Positions 1-7,120 are shown, numbered from the stretch's first letter. The stretch is DNA of 13,229 bases from an uncultured Eubacteriales bacterium (GCA_900548595.1 URLB01000053.1:1-13229); one strand, 5' to 3'. A program made the numbers and translations. Notes: generated by a model from the letters alone, not told the origin.

Positions 1-1704
1 ATCGCCATCGATAACAGTATAAATACTTCCGTCGGGAAGAACTTCGGGAGTAGGCTCAACTGTGGGTTTTTCTTCTTCAGGTTTTACTTCGGGGGCTGTT
101 CCTACGATTTCGATACGACCCTGAGGCTCTTTGTACTGCTCTCCGATAACTCCGCCGAGGGAATTAACATATTCGATAAGTGCGTCGCAGTCAAGAATTT
201 CCGTATCACAGAAGTAGGAGTTCTTTGTAAGCTGATAATATGTATCTCCGCCTTCTGCCTGGAAGTTGTTTACGGCTACCGTATATTCAGCCTTAGGATC
301 AAAAGCTTTACCGTTTACGGATTTAATTGTAACTCTGCTGCCGGGTTTTGCGGGAGCATAATATGTTGAATCGGGATACTGTTCTCCGTTTTCATAAGGA
401 ACGCTTACATCAAGTTTATATTCTATACCTGCTACCTGAGGGAAACCTCCGATAGTTTCGGGAGTACAGAACGTTGAAGCCTCAAGAACTTCAAGAAGCT
501 GTTCGCCTGTAATAGTAACAAGGCATACGTTGTTACCGAACGGGAATATAGTTACAAGAGTGTCCATTGAGATGTCGCCGGGTTCTACCGAAACACGGAT
601 ACCGCCGCCGTTTGATATAGAGCAGTCAACATTAACGCCGAGTTCGTGCTCGTCTGAATATTTCTGTGCTGTATAGAGATAAGCGTCGGCAGTAAAATCG
701 CCGAGGTTTGTTTCCTGTGAACGAACGATCTGTTTTGTACCTTCAAGATGTACTTCTGTTTTTGCAAATACTTTTGAGTATGCTTCCGCTACTTCCGCAA
801 CGTCTTCTGCTACAAGAGCTTTAACTGTTTCGTCATACTGTGCTGTACCTGCGGCATAATCTGCTGCCGATATAAGTTTTGCTTCTTCTGTTTTTGCTTC
901 TTTATCTATAACTACAGTACCTACGTTTGCAAGATAAGAACCTGTGCTTACGATTACTGTATGGCTATGACCGTCTACAATAAGGTCTATTCCTTTTACA
1001 GCGGCAGCAAGGTCTGTTGAACGTCTGCCTACGCTTTCTTCATCGACACCGAGATGTGTAAGCGCGATTATATAGTCGCATCCTGCTGATTTAAGTTCGT
1101 CAACCTGAGCCTGAGCTTCTTTGAACATTTCTTCTTTATCAAGGAAGTTTACGGCTTTTACATTGCTTGGACTTGCCTTTGTAAGTGTTTCAGATGTATC
1201 AAGACCGAATACGCCTACTTTAATTCCGTCAAACTCGAAAACGGCGTTTGCGTCAAAGTATGATTTTCCTGTTTCTTTATTGATTACGTTAGCGTCGATT
1301 ACCTTTACTCCTGCGTCTGTAAGGACTTTCATATTGTCAAGAAGTGCGTCAAAAGAGTAATCGAACTCATGATTTCCCATTGATACTGCGTCGTATCCTG
1401 CCGCCGCCATATATTCTGCGGCATTTTTGCCTTTATAATAGCTTACGAGAGTACTTCCCTGAGAAAAGTCTCCCGCGTCAAGAAGAAGAACGTCTGCACC
1501 CTGTGCTTCATAATAATTTTTAAGTCCTGCTACTCCGGCAATACCGATAGACGTTTCGGTAGTTTCGTAATAGCCATGCATATCGTTGGTATGCACTACA
1601 ACAAGTTTGCCCTCCATGGGTTTTGCGTCGGCAGCCATAGCCGGAACAGAAATTCCGAGAGCCATAACAGCTGCCGTGATAAGAGAAATTAATTTCTTTT
1701 TCAT
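1..1704 (-). CDS. Secreted 5'-nucleotidase / UDP-sugar hydrolase family protein (partial, C-terminus outside window)
   Basis: Reading leftward from ATG at 1704 gives 568 residues with no stop, so the gene continues past base 1. Residues 1-25 are a signal peptide (KKK, hydrophobic core, AMA|AD). The metallophosphatase domain shows all family metal motifs: HTNDMHG (38-44; D41, H43), DAGDF (76-80), GNHEFD (110-115), THLG (216-219) and GHSH (245-248). The C-terminal substrate domain has SNGGGIR (364-370), GDFTAD (335-340) and NNFQAEGGDTY (479-489). After about residue 535 comes a Pro/Glu-rich linker, then a short new segment, so a further domain or cell-wall anchor probably lies beyond the edge. 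By family it hydrolyses extracellular nucleotides or UDP-sugars for scavenging; the exact substrate cannot be read from sequence. A strong AAAGGAGGA site (1711-1719) fixes the start. Confidence 0.93.
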   Translation of the reverse strand, partial: MKKKLISLITAAVMALGISVPAMAADAKPMEGKLVVVHTNDMHGYYETTETSIGIAGVAGLKNYYEAQGADVLLLDAGDFSQGSTLVSYYKGKNAAEYMAAAGYDAVSMGNHEFDYSFDALLDNMKVLTDAGVKVIDANVINKETGKSYFDANAVFEFDGIKVGVFGLDTSETLTKASPSNVKAVNFLDKEEMFKEAQAQVDELKSAGCDYIIALTHLGVDEESVGRRSTDLAAAVKGIDLIVDGHSHTVIVSTGSYLANVGTVVIDKEAKTEEAKLISAADYAAGTAQYDETVKALVAEDVAEVAEAYSKVFAKTEVHLEGTKQIVRSQETNLGDFTADAYLYTAQKYSDEHELGVNVDCSISNGGGIRVSVEPGDISMDTLVTIFPFGNNVCLVTITGEQLLEVLEASTFCTPETIGGFPQVAGIEYKLDVSVPYENGEQYPDSTYYAPAKPGSRVTIKSVNGKAFDPKAEYTVAVNNFQAEGGDTYYQLTKNSYFCDTEILDCDALIEYVNSLGGVIGEQYKEPQGRIEIVGTAPEVKPEEEKPTVEPTPEVLPDGSIYTVIDGD

Positions 1705-1783
1705 GTATAATCCTCCTTTAATAAATTATACCGCAACAGGATTTGTTGTCTGTTCAGCGGTGGAAAATATTAACTACAAGCTG

Positions 1784-1812
1784 ATTTTATCATAAAGGCA
1801 TACATTTTTAAA
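1784..1812 (-). promoter_or_regulatory. Likely sigma-70 promoter of the 5'-nucleotidase gene
   Basis: On the minus strand TTTAAA (1812-1807), a 17-base spacer and TAAAAT (1789-1784), with TG one base ahead of the -10 box (extended -10). It would give a leader of about 70 bases before the start at 1704. Confidence 0.45.
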
Positions 1813-1964
1813 TACTTTAAACAAAAAATAGTTATATTTAACTTTGATTTTATACATACGCTACATAATGGCAAAGCTATATGGGAAGTATGAGTATGTT
1901 ATTTGTTAAATTACAACAAATAAATGCAGAGAGTATTAAAACGGACGACATTAAAATTTATATA

Positions 1965-2014
1965 CAAAAATAATCCCCCGAATTTGTCTTTGAATATGAG
2001 ACGGTAAGGGGGAT
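1965..2014 (-). terminator. Intrinsic terminator after the rdgB-yfcE pair
   Basis: The arms ATCCCCC (1973-1979, with A at 1973 and T at 1974) and GGGGGAT (2008-2014) pair, and an inner GTCT (1986-1989)/AGAC (1999-2002) stem lies in the loop. Read on the minus strand the stem is followed by ATTATTTTTG, a T-rich release tract. It starts 26 bases after the yfcE-like stop codon. Confidence 0.65.
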
Positions 2015-2039
2015 CTTATGTAATAGGTTATTCAAAATT

Positions 2040-2558
2040 TTATATGGAAATACTTCTTAACTTTTCCGTTTTGTCAAAGTCGTATATCATTATAGAAGCG
2101 GTTATGTTACCGTTTTCTATTGTAATGAATGCAAAAGTCCTGCCGCAGGAGCTTCTCGGAAGGGATATACTGCCCGGGTTCATTACTAAGATACCGCCTT
2201 CGTTTTCAAGGTAAGGTATATGAGTATGGCCGAAAAGAGCTATATCAGCCTGTTCCTGAGCAGCCGTATAATATATGCCGTCAGTATTAAAATAAACCTT
2301 ATGACGGTGTCCGTGAGTCATAAATATTCTTTTGCCGCCTATTGTAATAGTGCGTGTATGCGGATAAAGACTGTCATAATCATTGTTGCCTCTTACCTGA
2401 AATACAGGTATGCATTGACATATAGTACTGAATTCGGTTGTATCGTCCGTACAGTCTCCCAGATGTATTATGCAGTCGATTTCGGAGTTGTATTTTTTTA
2501 CAATATCGTTCATAATACCTGTATTGTTATGACTGTCGGAAAAAACAAGTATTTTCAT
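2040..2558 (-). CDS. YfcE/MJ0936-type metallophosphoesterase
   Basis: A 172-residue cytosolic protein, the usual length for the compact YfcE/MJ0936 calcineurin-like phosphodiesterase family. All metal-binding motifs are present: SDSH (D8, H10), GD (D35), GNND (57-60), THGH (H82) and GHTH (110-113). Members hydrolyse phosphodiester model substrates in a dinuclear-metal site; the physiological substrate is generally unknown and I do not assign one. The ATG at 2558 follows the stop of the rdgB-like gene without a gap (TAA then ATG), and its ribosome binding site AAGGAG lies inside the end of that gene. The two are therefore one operon, probably translationally coupled. A terminator follows at 1965-2014. 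A 125-codon open frame on the opposite strand (2220-2597) is a shadow. Confidence 0.92.
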   Translation of the reverse strand: MKILVFSDSHNNTGIMNDIVKKYNSEIDCIIHLGDCTDDTTEFSTICQCIPVFQVRGNNDYDSLYPHTRTITIGGKRIFMTHGHRHKVYFNTDGIYYTAAQEQADIALFGHTHIPYLENEGGILVMNPGSISLPRSSCGRTFAFITIENGNITASIMIYDFDKTEKLRSISI

Positions 2559-3151
2559 TTAAAACTCCTTTTCAAGAAGAGAAACCATTTTTCTTAGGGC
2601 TTTTCCTCTATGACTTACGGCGTTTTTTTCTTCCGGCGTCATTTCGGCGCTTGTTTTTCCCGCAGGTGGGAAGAAGAAAATAGGGTCATATCCGAAACCT
2701 CCGTTTCCGGCTGCTGATTCCGCTATATAACCTTCCATAGTATCTTTGACAGTCATTACCCTCCCGTCGGGAAAAGCGGCGGCTACAGCGCATACAAAAC
2801 GTGCGGAGCGTTCTTCTTTGGGAACGCCGTTAAGACGCTCGATTATTATTTTATTTTTTTCGCTGTATGGGGTGTCATGCCAAGGTATCGTGCCGAATAT
2901 ATACCGGGTTCTCCGTTCAGAAAGTCTATAACAAGACCGCTGTCATCGGAAAGACATATACAGCCGCAGAAATCACATACGGTTTTTGCTTTTATAGCTG
3001 CATTTTCTTCAAACGTCTTGCCGTTTTCTTCTATATCAATATCGATTCCGGCTTCTTTCATTGACATGATTTCTACATCTTTATGTGCCAACAGAGAACG
3101 AAACTCTTTCATCTTGCCTTCATTTGTTGTGGCGATTATAATTTTTGTCAT
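2559..3151 (-). pseudogene. rdgB: XTP/dITP diphosphatase (RdgB/HAM1 family), interrupted by a one-base frameshift
   Basis: RdgB/HAM1 enzymes hydrolyse ITP, dITP and XTP to monophosphates and keep deaminated purines out of nucleic acids. The first frame (ATG at 3151) carries ATTNEGK (7-13), TFEENAAIKA (46-55), LSDDSGL (67-73, catalytic Asp) and GIYSARY (83-89), then stops after 101 codons. The second half continues in the -1 frame: KIIIERLNGVPKEERSARFV, GFGYDPIFF and SHRGKAL, ending at TAA 2559. The switch lies at an A7 tract (T7 on the plus strand, 2854-2860). Restoring one A gives a normal 197-residue protein with every motif intact, so the lesion is either very recent, a homopolymer sequencing error, or bypassed by slippage. 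The start has a good AAAGGAGA site. It is co-transcribed with the metallophosphoesterase that abuts its stop. Confidence 0.85.
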
Positions 3152-3186
3152 GGAAAGTCTCCTTTGCTTTATTTATTAATAATGAG

Positions 3187-3195
3187 ATTATACCA
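3187..3195 (-). promoter_or_regulatory. Extended -10 promoter of the rdgB-yfcE operon
   Basis: The minus strand reads TGGTATAAT (3195-3187), a consensus -10 with the extended TG motif, 35 bases ahead of the rdgB start. No good -35 hexamer is visible at 16-18 bases, which fits an extended -10 promoter. Confidence 0.55.
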
Positions 3196-3337
3196 AAGAA
3201 AAACGATTGTAGGAAGAGGGCGGCATATCAAAAAATTTTGATTATGGGTTTTTATAGCGATTAAACATTCATTATTTGAAAATTTTTTATTAACGTATTT
3301 TTTATTATTTGTTCACACGGTGTTCAAAAATGATTAT

Positions 3338-3343
3338 TATAAT
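3338..3343 (+). promoter_or_regulatory. Possible -10 box for the HtrA-like gene
   Basis: A perfect TATAAT lies 64 bases ahead of the start codon. The best upstream hexamer (TTCACA, 3312-3317) is 20 bases away, so the -35 match is poor. A small GTCG/CGAC hairpin (3371-3383) lies in the leader just ahead of the AAGGAGG site. Confidence 0.35.
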
Positions 3344-3407
3344 TCAAAACATAGAAAAGATAATAAAAAAGTCGCAAAACGACATTAGATATTAAGGAGG
3401 AATAAAT

Positions 3408-4919
3408 ATGGGATGGTATGAGGAACATCAAAATGATAATGCTAATCCTAACAATACAGATGAAAAGGAAAATAACGAGGAAAGAACTGTGGATTCAAAA
3501 GGATACATAAATGCAGATGATCCTTCACATGATACTGAAAAATATGAGAACGTATATGATAAGCCTTTTGAGGGTACCGCAAGGGAAACATTGAATGTGC
3601 CAGTAAATGCGGCTGAAAAACCTTCAGATGAAGCCGCTTTCAGTAAAGACGACAATTCAGATGACAAAAAAGAAGATATAAAAGATGAAAAAACGAATGG
3701 ATCTGCGAACGGGGGAAACGGAAAATCCCCTTATTATGAGATAAAGGTAAAGACAAAAAAGAATAACAAGTTCGGAAAAGCAATAGCTATATGTCTTGTA
3801 TGCAGCCTTGGAATAGGTACCGGTCTTGGCGCAGGATATGGTTTTGCAAGAGCGGTCAGCGGAAATAAAGGCAATACATACGACGGTGTACTGACAACTA
3901 CAGCTGCGGCAGTGTCTTCGATTAAATCAAGTTCTGCAAGCGACGCAATAGCTTCTGTATACAGCGCTGTTGTAAGTATTACGACTGAATCGGAAGGAAT
4001 GGCAAACTATGGATTCTATACCGTTCCTTATAAAGCTCAGGGAGCGGGAAGCGGAGTTATCTTCTCGGAAGACAATTCCCTTGTATATGTCGCTACAAAT
4101 GAACATGTTATAGACGGTGCGCAAAATATAGCGATTGCTTTCGATGACGCCGATGAAATAATACCGGCTACGGTAGTCGGATATGACGAAACAACCGACC
4201 TTGCAGTGCTTTCCGTAGAAAAAGCCGATTTGGAAGCACAGGGTATTGAAAATGTTACAATAGCTACATTTGACACATCGGAAGAAGTTAATTTGGGAGA
4301 ATCCGTTATAGCAATCGGAAATTCCCTTGGAGAAGGAAAAACAACAACTGGCGGTATGATAAGCGCCGAGAACAAAACCGTAAACGTAGAAGGTAAAGAA
4401 CTTGAGGTTATCCAGACTGATGCGGCTATAAACCCCGGAAACAGCGGAGGAGCTCTCGTTGATTATTCGGGAGCGGTAATCGGAATTAATACTGCAAAAA
4501 CATTCACAACAACAGACGGAAGCAGCGCAGAGGGAGTAGGATATGCAATACCGTCAAGTATAGCGGTGCCTATACTCCAGGAAATAAGAGAGACAGGATC
4601 GGTTGAAAAACCTTATCTTGGCATTACGGGTCAGGACATTACGACTCAGCTTTCAGAGCTTTACAGACTTCCCGTAGGCGTTCTTGTAACATCCGTAATC
4701 AGCGGAGGATGTGCGGAGCAGGCAGGAATTGAGGAAGGAGATGTAATAGTATCATATAACGATACAAATGTAATGGATATGGATACCCTTGTAGCTCTTG
4801 TCGGAGAAAGCAATGTCGGTGATGAAGTTAAAATAGGCATAATAAGAAACGGAGATACTGCCGTTGATGTAACGGCTGTACTCGGAAATATAAACGACCC
4901 CGGAACGGCAAAGGAGTAA
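3408..4919 (+). CDS. HtrA/DegP-like trypsin-fold serine protease with PDZ domain, membrane-anchored
   Basis: 503 residues. Residues 1-120 are very acidic, Asn/Glu/Asp-rich and probably disordered on the cytoplasmic side, ending in a basic stretch (KVKTKKNNKFGK). One transmembrane segment follows (about 124-150, Gly-rich). The extracytoplasmic trypsin-like domain (about 178-395) has a complete triad: His233 (NEHVIDGA), Asp264 (TTDLAVL) and Ser346 (NPGNSGGAL). One PDZ domain (about 403-495) follows. This is the N-anchored, single-PDZ layout of Bacillota HtrA/HtrB/YyxA proteins, envelope quality-control proteases that degrade misfolded secreted proteins. The long acidic N-terminus is larger than in Bacillus homologues. 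An AAGGAGG site seven bases upstream supports the ATG. It is transcribed divergently from rdgB, and a terminator follows at 5051-5114. Confidence 0.95.
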   Translation: MGWYEEHQNDNANPNNTDEKENNEERTVDSKGYINADDPSHDTEKYENVYDKPFEGTARETLNVPVNAAEKPSDEAAFSKDDNSDDKKEDIKDEKTNGSANGGNGKSPYYEIKVKTKKNNKFGKAIAICLVCSLGIGTGLGAGYGFARAVSGNKGNTYDGVLTTTAAAVSSIKSSSASDAIASVYSAVVSITTESEGMANYGFYTVPYKAQGAGSGVIFSEDNSLVYVATNEHVIDGAQNIAIAFDDADEIIPATVVGYDETTDLAVLSVEKADLEAQGIENVTIATFDTSEEVNLGESVIAIGNSLGEGKTTTGGMISAENKTVNVEGKELEVIQTDAAINPGNSGGALVDYSGAVIGINTAKTFTTTDGSSAEGVGYAIPSSIAVPILQEIRETGSVEKPYLGITGQDITTQLSELYRLPVGVLVTSVISGGCAEQAGIEEGDVIVSYNDTNVMDMDTLVALVGESNVGDEVKIGIIRNGDTAVDVTAVLGNINDPGTAKE

Positions 4920-4974
4920 TTACAACAATCCGACGAATTTATATTCGTTTGGTTTAAATATTATATAGAGGCAT

Positions 4975-5014
4975 GACGTCGCTACAGTCAGTAAGTAATA
5001 GACTAAGCGGCGTC
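4975..5014 (+). other. Structured element in the 3' region of the HtrA-like gene
   Basis: GACGTCGC (4975-4982) pairs with GCGGCGTC (5007-5014), eight pairs including one G-U. An inner AGTC (4986-4989)/GACT (5001-5004) stem encloses an 11-base loop. No T tract follows, so it is not itself an intrinsic terminator. It lies about 37 bases ahead of the real terminator hairpin. The function is unknown; a transcript-end stabiliser or small RNA are possibilities. Confidence 0.4.
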
Positions 5015-5050
5015 AAAGCCGGTTAAGTTATCCTTCTTTTAATATACAGA

Positions 5051-5114
5051 CCGATAAAAACGGAACGGATTGAATATGGTATATACGTTCTCGGATTTTT
5101 CGGCCTTTTTTATT
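5051..5114 (+). terminator. Probable intrinsic terminator of the HtrA-like gene
   Basis: A long imperfect hairpin: CCGATAAAAACGGAACG (5051-5067) pairs with CGTTCTCGGATTTTTCGG (5086-5103), with bulges. It is followed by CCTTTTTTATTT (5104-5115). Confidence 0.55.
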
Positions 5115-5161
5115 TAACCGTATAATTTATGATGTTGATAATACAGTAAATTACGGCTTGC

Positions 5162-5190
5162 TTTACATTAAATGAATTAATTGTTATAAT
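5162..5190 (+). promoter_or_regulatory. Sigma-70 promoter of the flavodoxin-fold gene
   Basis: TTTACA (5162-5167), a 17-base spacer and a perfect TATAAT (5185-5190), with TG at 5182-5183 giving an extended -10. The predicted start of transcription is near 5197, leaving a leader of about 40 bases. Confidence 0.7.
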
Positions 5191-5236
5191 ATTAAACAGG
5201 TTTTAATTTTATTGTTAAGCGGAGGAGAGGTAAAAA

Positions 5237-5785
5237 ATGGCTGGTAAAAATGTATTGGTTATTACAGGAAGCCCGAGAGTTGACGGGAACAGCGACAGAC
5301 TTGCCGACGCCTTTATTGACGGAGCGGTGGCCGCTGATAATAATGTTGTAAGATTTGACGCAGGACGTATGAATATAGGACCGTGCAAGGCATGCGACAA
5401 ATGTTTTACTAACGACGGGGCGTGCGCGGTTTCCAACGGATTTAATACGATTGCGCCTGAAATAGAGAAGTGTGATGTAATTGTTTTTGTAACGCCTATG
5501 TATTGGTTTTCATTTACATCTCAAATAAAGAATGTTATTGACAAAATCTATTCTTTCGGTACAGCCGGAAAAGATATTTCGGGCAAGGAGTGTGCGCTGA
5601 TAGTATGCGGAGCTACTCAGGAAATAAAAGAATTTGAAGGAATTACATCTACATATAAACTTATTGCAAATCATTTGAAATGGAAAGACCGAGGAACGCT
5701 TATTGCAGATGGAGTATGGAATAAAGGAGATGTACAGAATACGGAATTTTTAAATAAATCAGAGAAAATGGGAGAAAATATCTAA
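5237..5785 (+). CDS. Flavodoxin-fold NAD(P)H-dependent oxidoreductase / iron-sulfur flavoprotein-like
   Basis: 182 residues with the flavodoxin-like FMN-binding start VLVITGSPRVDGNS (6-19) and the conserved PMYWF segment (87-91) that cups the flavin ring, followed by SQIKNVIDK. The compact cluster C50-x2-C53-x2-C56-x6-C63 resembles the 4Fe-4S ligand set of archaeal and clostridial iron-sulfur flavoproteins. Many relatives annotated only as NADPH-dependent FMN reductase share a similar motif, so a bound cluster is inferred. A role in electron transfer or reduction of quinones or other small molecules is likely; the substrate is unknown. GGAGGAGAGG lies seven or so bases ahead of the ATG. It is a single-gene unit with its own promoter. 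Its last codons run into the hairpin and promoter of the tRNA-Ser gene. Confidence 0.85.
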   Translation: MAGKNVLVITGSPRVDGNSDRLADAFIDGAVAADNNVVRFDAGRMNIGPCKACDKCFTNDGACAVSNGFNTIAPEIEKCDVIVFVTPMYWFSFTSQIKNVIDKIYSFGTAGKDISGKECALIVCGATQEIKEFEGITSTYKLIANHLKWKDRGTLIADGVWNKGDVQNTEFLNKSEKMGENI

Positions 5786-5828
5786 AAAAACATTTGCTAT
5801 TATATCATCTGTATGCTATAATAGCAAA
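5783..5828 (-). terminator. Hairpin with minus-strand T tract
   Basis: A perfect 12-bp stem, TTTGCTATTATA (5793-5804) with TATAATAGCAAA (5817-5828), and a 12-base loop. Read on the minus strand it is followed by TGTTTTTTTA (5792-5783), a classic intrinsic terminator facing leftward. On the plus strand no T tract follows. It would stop leftward transcription from the integrated element before it reaches the flavodoxin-fold gene. Confidence 0.6.
5794..5822 (+). promoter_or_regulatory. Promoter of tRNA-Ser
   Basis: TTGCTA (5794-5799), a 17-base spacer and TATAAT (5817-5822), with TG at 5814-5815. The predicted transcription start is about 5829, a few bases ahead of the mature tRNA 5' end at 5837. 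Both hexamers lie in the arms of the perfect inverted repeat. Confidence 0.65.
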
Positions 5829-5836
5829 GTATCTGC

Positions 5837-5924
5837 GGAGGTGTATCGAAGTGGTTATAACGGCCCTGACTCGAAATCAGGTGTACCGGCAACGGTACCG
5901 TGGGTTCGAATCCCACCGCCTCCG
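5837..5924 (+). tRNA. tRNA-Ser (anticodon CGA)
   Basis: Acceptor GGAGGTG (5837-5843) pairs with CGCCTCC (5917-5923), with discriminator G5924. The anticodon stem CCTGA/TCAGG encloses loop CTCGAAA with anticodon CGA (5872-5874), decoding UCG. A long class II variable arm, GTACC/GGTAC (5883-5898), and T arm GTGGG-TTCGAAT-CCCAC (5900-5916) confirm serine identity. CCA is not encoded. A terminator follows within ten bases. The 3' half is the likely attachment site of the element to the right, and the gene stays intact after integration. Confidence 0.96.
5900..5924 (+). other. Candidate attachment site (att) of the integrated element
   Basis: Tyrosine integrases of phages and integrative elements commonly recombine at the T arm and acceptor end of a tRNA gene and lie beside it. 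Here the integrase stop codon is 26 bases from the tRNA end. I found no second copy of this segment in the window, so the other att must lie to the right of base 13229. The exact crossover is not defined. Confidence 0.5.
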
Positions 5925-5930
5925 TCATAA

Positions 5931-5959
5931 AAACCCCGAAAATTCGGGGTTTATTTTTT
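5931..5959 (+). terminator. Intrinsic terminator of tRNA-Ser
   Basis: AAACCCCGAA (5931-5940) and TTCGGGGTTT (5943-5952) form a GC-rich hairpin followed by ATTTTTTA. It overlaps the integrase stop codon (5951-5953) on the other strand. The preceding A-rich stretch on the plus strand (5929-5933) gives a short T run on the minus strand, so it may act in both directions. Confidence 0.8.
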
Positions 5960-7018
5960 ATTGTGTTGCATTTCGTGTTGCATAATATTATTATAGTGTT
6001 CGTTAATTATAGAGTTTACCTTTACAAATTCACTGGAAAACGTATGCTGATATACGGTTTTCAGCATGTGAGGACTGTTTTGACCCAGTATTTCCATTGC
6101 ATATTTATCAGGGATATTAAGCGATAACATTGTAGACGCATGATAATGCCTGAGAGAGTGCATGGAGTATTCATTTATGCCAAGTTCACGGCATAAGCGT
6201 TTTAATCCCTTTAGAACGCCGGAAGGTGTCATTTCCGACATGGATCCGGTTGTTCTTCCGTTTTTTATCGCATTTAACCTTTTTGATGCGTAATCAACCA
6301 ATATAATATCTCTTGTGCCGGAAATGGATTTATTTTCCTGCTTATGTACATAATTATTGTCTACATCCATAACTACAGCGCCACGGATTTTTAAAATATT
6401 TCCGTTTAATTTATCCCATGTACAGCCTGCAATTTCGCTTTGACGCAAACCGCATAAAGCGGCAAGTATTAAAGGGACTTCCATAGTTGTTCCTTTTGAA
6501 ATGTGCAGTAAGCTTAATACTTCGTTTTCTGACGGAATAAGAATTTCTCGTTTTTGTTTAGGCTTGCGACTTAAAGAGTCAAAGTCGAGAACTATCTTAT
6601 ATTTTTTTAAAACAGCCGAAATAAATCCGATTTGGTTGCTTATGCTCTTTGAAGAGTATTTAACCGAATTATTGTTTATAAAGCGTTGTAATAACTTTTC
6701 GTCAATTTTTTTAATAGGGATTTGGTTTATATCTTCGGTTTCTTTTTTGATAATATACTTGTATCCTCTTATTGTTGACGGTGAAAGGATATTTTCTTTA
6801 TCGGCAATATAGTTTTCGGCAGCTTCAATAAATGTAAGATTGCCAATATGAATACGCTTTTTATTTAACATAAATTCAGCAGCCATATATTCGGCTTCTT
6901 TTTTTGTGGGAGCGGTAAAGCTTTCGTAAATCCGCTTTTGTTTTCCGTCAATTGTTTCTGTGTGGCTATAAGCTAATGTACGCCACTGTCCGCTGGGGAG
7001 TTTCTTTGCAGTAGCCAT
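5951..7018 (-). CDS. int: Tyrosine recombinase / phage-type integrase
   Basis: 355 residues, the usual size of Bacillota phage and integrative-element integrases. The N-terminal arm-binding domain (1-55) has the pattern LPSGQWRTLAYSH...KRIYESF...KKEAE. The core-binding SAM-like domain spans about 60-150 and the catalytic domain about 160-345. Catalytic residues visible are Arg192 (LCGLRQSEI), His287 and Arg290 (HSLRHYHA) and Tyr323 (TVYQHTF). The position usually His or Trp in the LGH/LGW motif is Gln313 (ILGQNS), which is unusual. It carries out integration and excision at the tRNA-Ser site it faces. The start has AAGGAGG at a workable distance (about 7028-7034). It is followed by cargo and lysogeny genes, as in temperate phages of this group. 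Confidence 0.94.
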   Translation of the reverse strand: MATAKKLPSGQWRTLAYSHTETIDGKQKRIYESFTAPTKKEAEYMAAEFMLNKKRIHIGNLTFIEAAENYIADKENILSPSTIRGYKYIIKKETEDINQIPIKKIDEKLLQRFINNNSVKYSSKSISNQIGFISAVLKKYKIVLDFDSLSRKPKQKREILIPSENEVLSLLHISKGTTMEVPLILAALCGLRQSEIAGCTWDKLNGNILKIRGAVVMDVDNNYVHKQENKSISGTRDIILVDYASKRLNAIKNGRTTGSMSEMTPSGVLKGLKRLCRELGINEYSMHSLRHYHASTMLSLNIPDKYAMEILGQNSPHMLKTVYQHTFSSEFVKVNSIINEHYNNIMQHEMQHNKK

Positions 7019-7049
7019 AAAAAAAGACCTCCTTTATTTATTTTGGGTA

Positions 7050-7105
7050 TAGAAATAAAAGCGGTCATATGATATACTTTAGTTGCGAGTGGGTATTCAT
7101 ATACC
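7050..7105 (-). terminator. Terminator of the Abi gene
   Basis: On the minus strand GCGGT-ATATGA-ATAC pairs with GTAT-(A)-TCATAT-(G)-ACCGC (7105-7061), about 15 pairs with two single-base bulges around a 15-base loop. It is followed by TTTTATTTCTAT. It separates the Abi gene from the integrase. Confidence 0.65.
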
Positions 7106-7120
7106 GCATAACCTTTCTTT

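Larger units (their letters stand above)
1705..2039. other. Intergenic region between the 5'-nucleotidase and yfcE-like genes
   Basis: About 335 bases without a gene. It holds the nucleotidase ribosome binding site and a likely promoter (1784-1812) at one end and the terminator of the upstream minus-strand operon (1965-2014) at the other. Between about 1813 and 1964 I see only AT-rich sequence, with no convincing ORF or structured RNA. Confidence 0.6.

Noticed and set aside
2220..2597. Open frame of 125 codons on the plus strand
   Set aside because: It lies antisense to the well-supported metallophosphoesterase, has no ribosome binding site and an implausible composition.
2846..2870. Programmed ribosomal frameshift as the default explanation of split rdgB
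   Set aside because: The A7 run lacks a proper two-codon slippery heptamer with a following stimulator, and rdgB is not known to need frameshifting; a homopolymer error or mutation is simpler.
4037..4375. Open frame of 112 codons on the minus strand
   Set aside because: It is antisense to the protease domain of the HtrA-like gene; a by-product of codon use there.
4971..5030. Resemblance to a cyclic-di-GMP riboswitch (GGCGTCAAAGCC)
   Set aside because: The conserved core around the ligand site and the second helix are missing, and the element lies before a terminator in a 3' region, not in a leader.
7061..7105. Long inverted repeat first considered a plus-strand structured RNA or integrase operator
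   Set aside because: On the minus strand it is followed by TTTTATTT and lies just after the Abi gene, so an intrinsic terminator explains it more simply.
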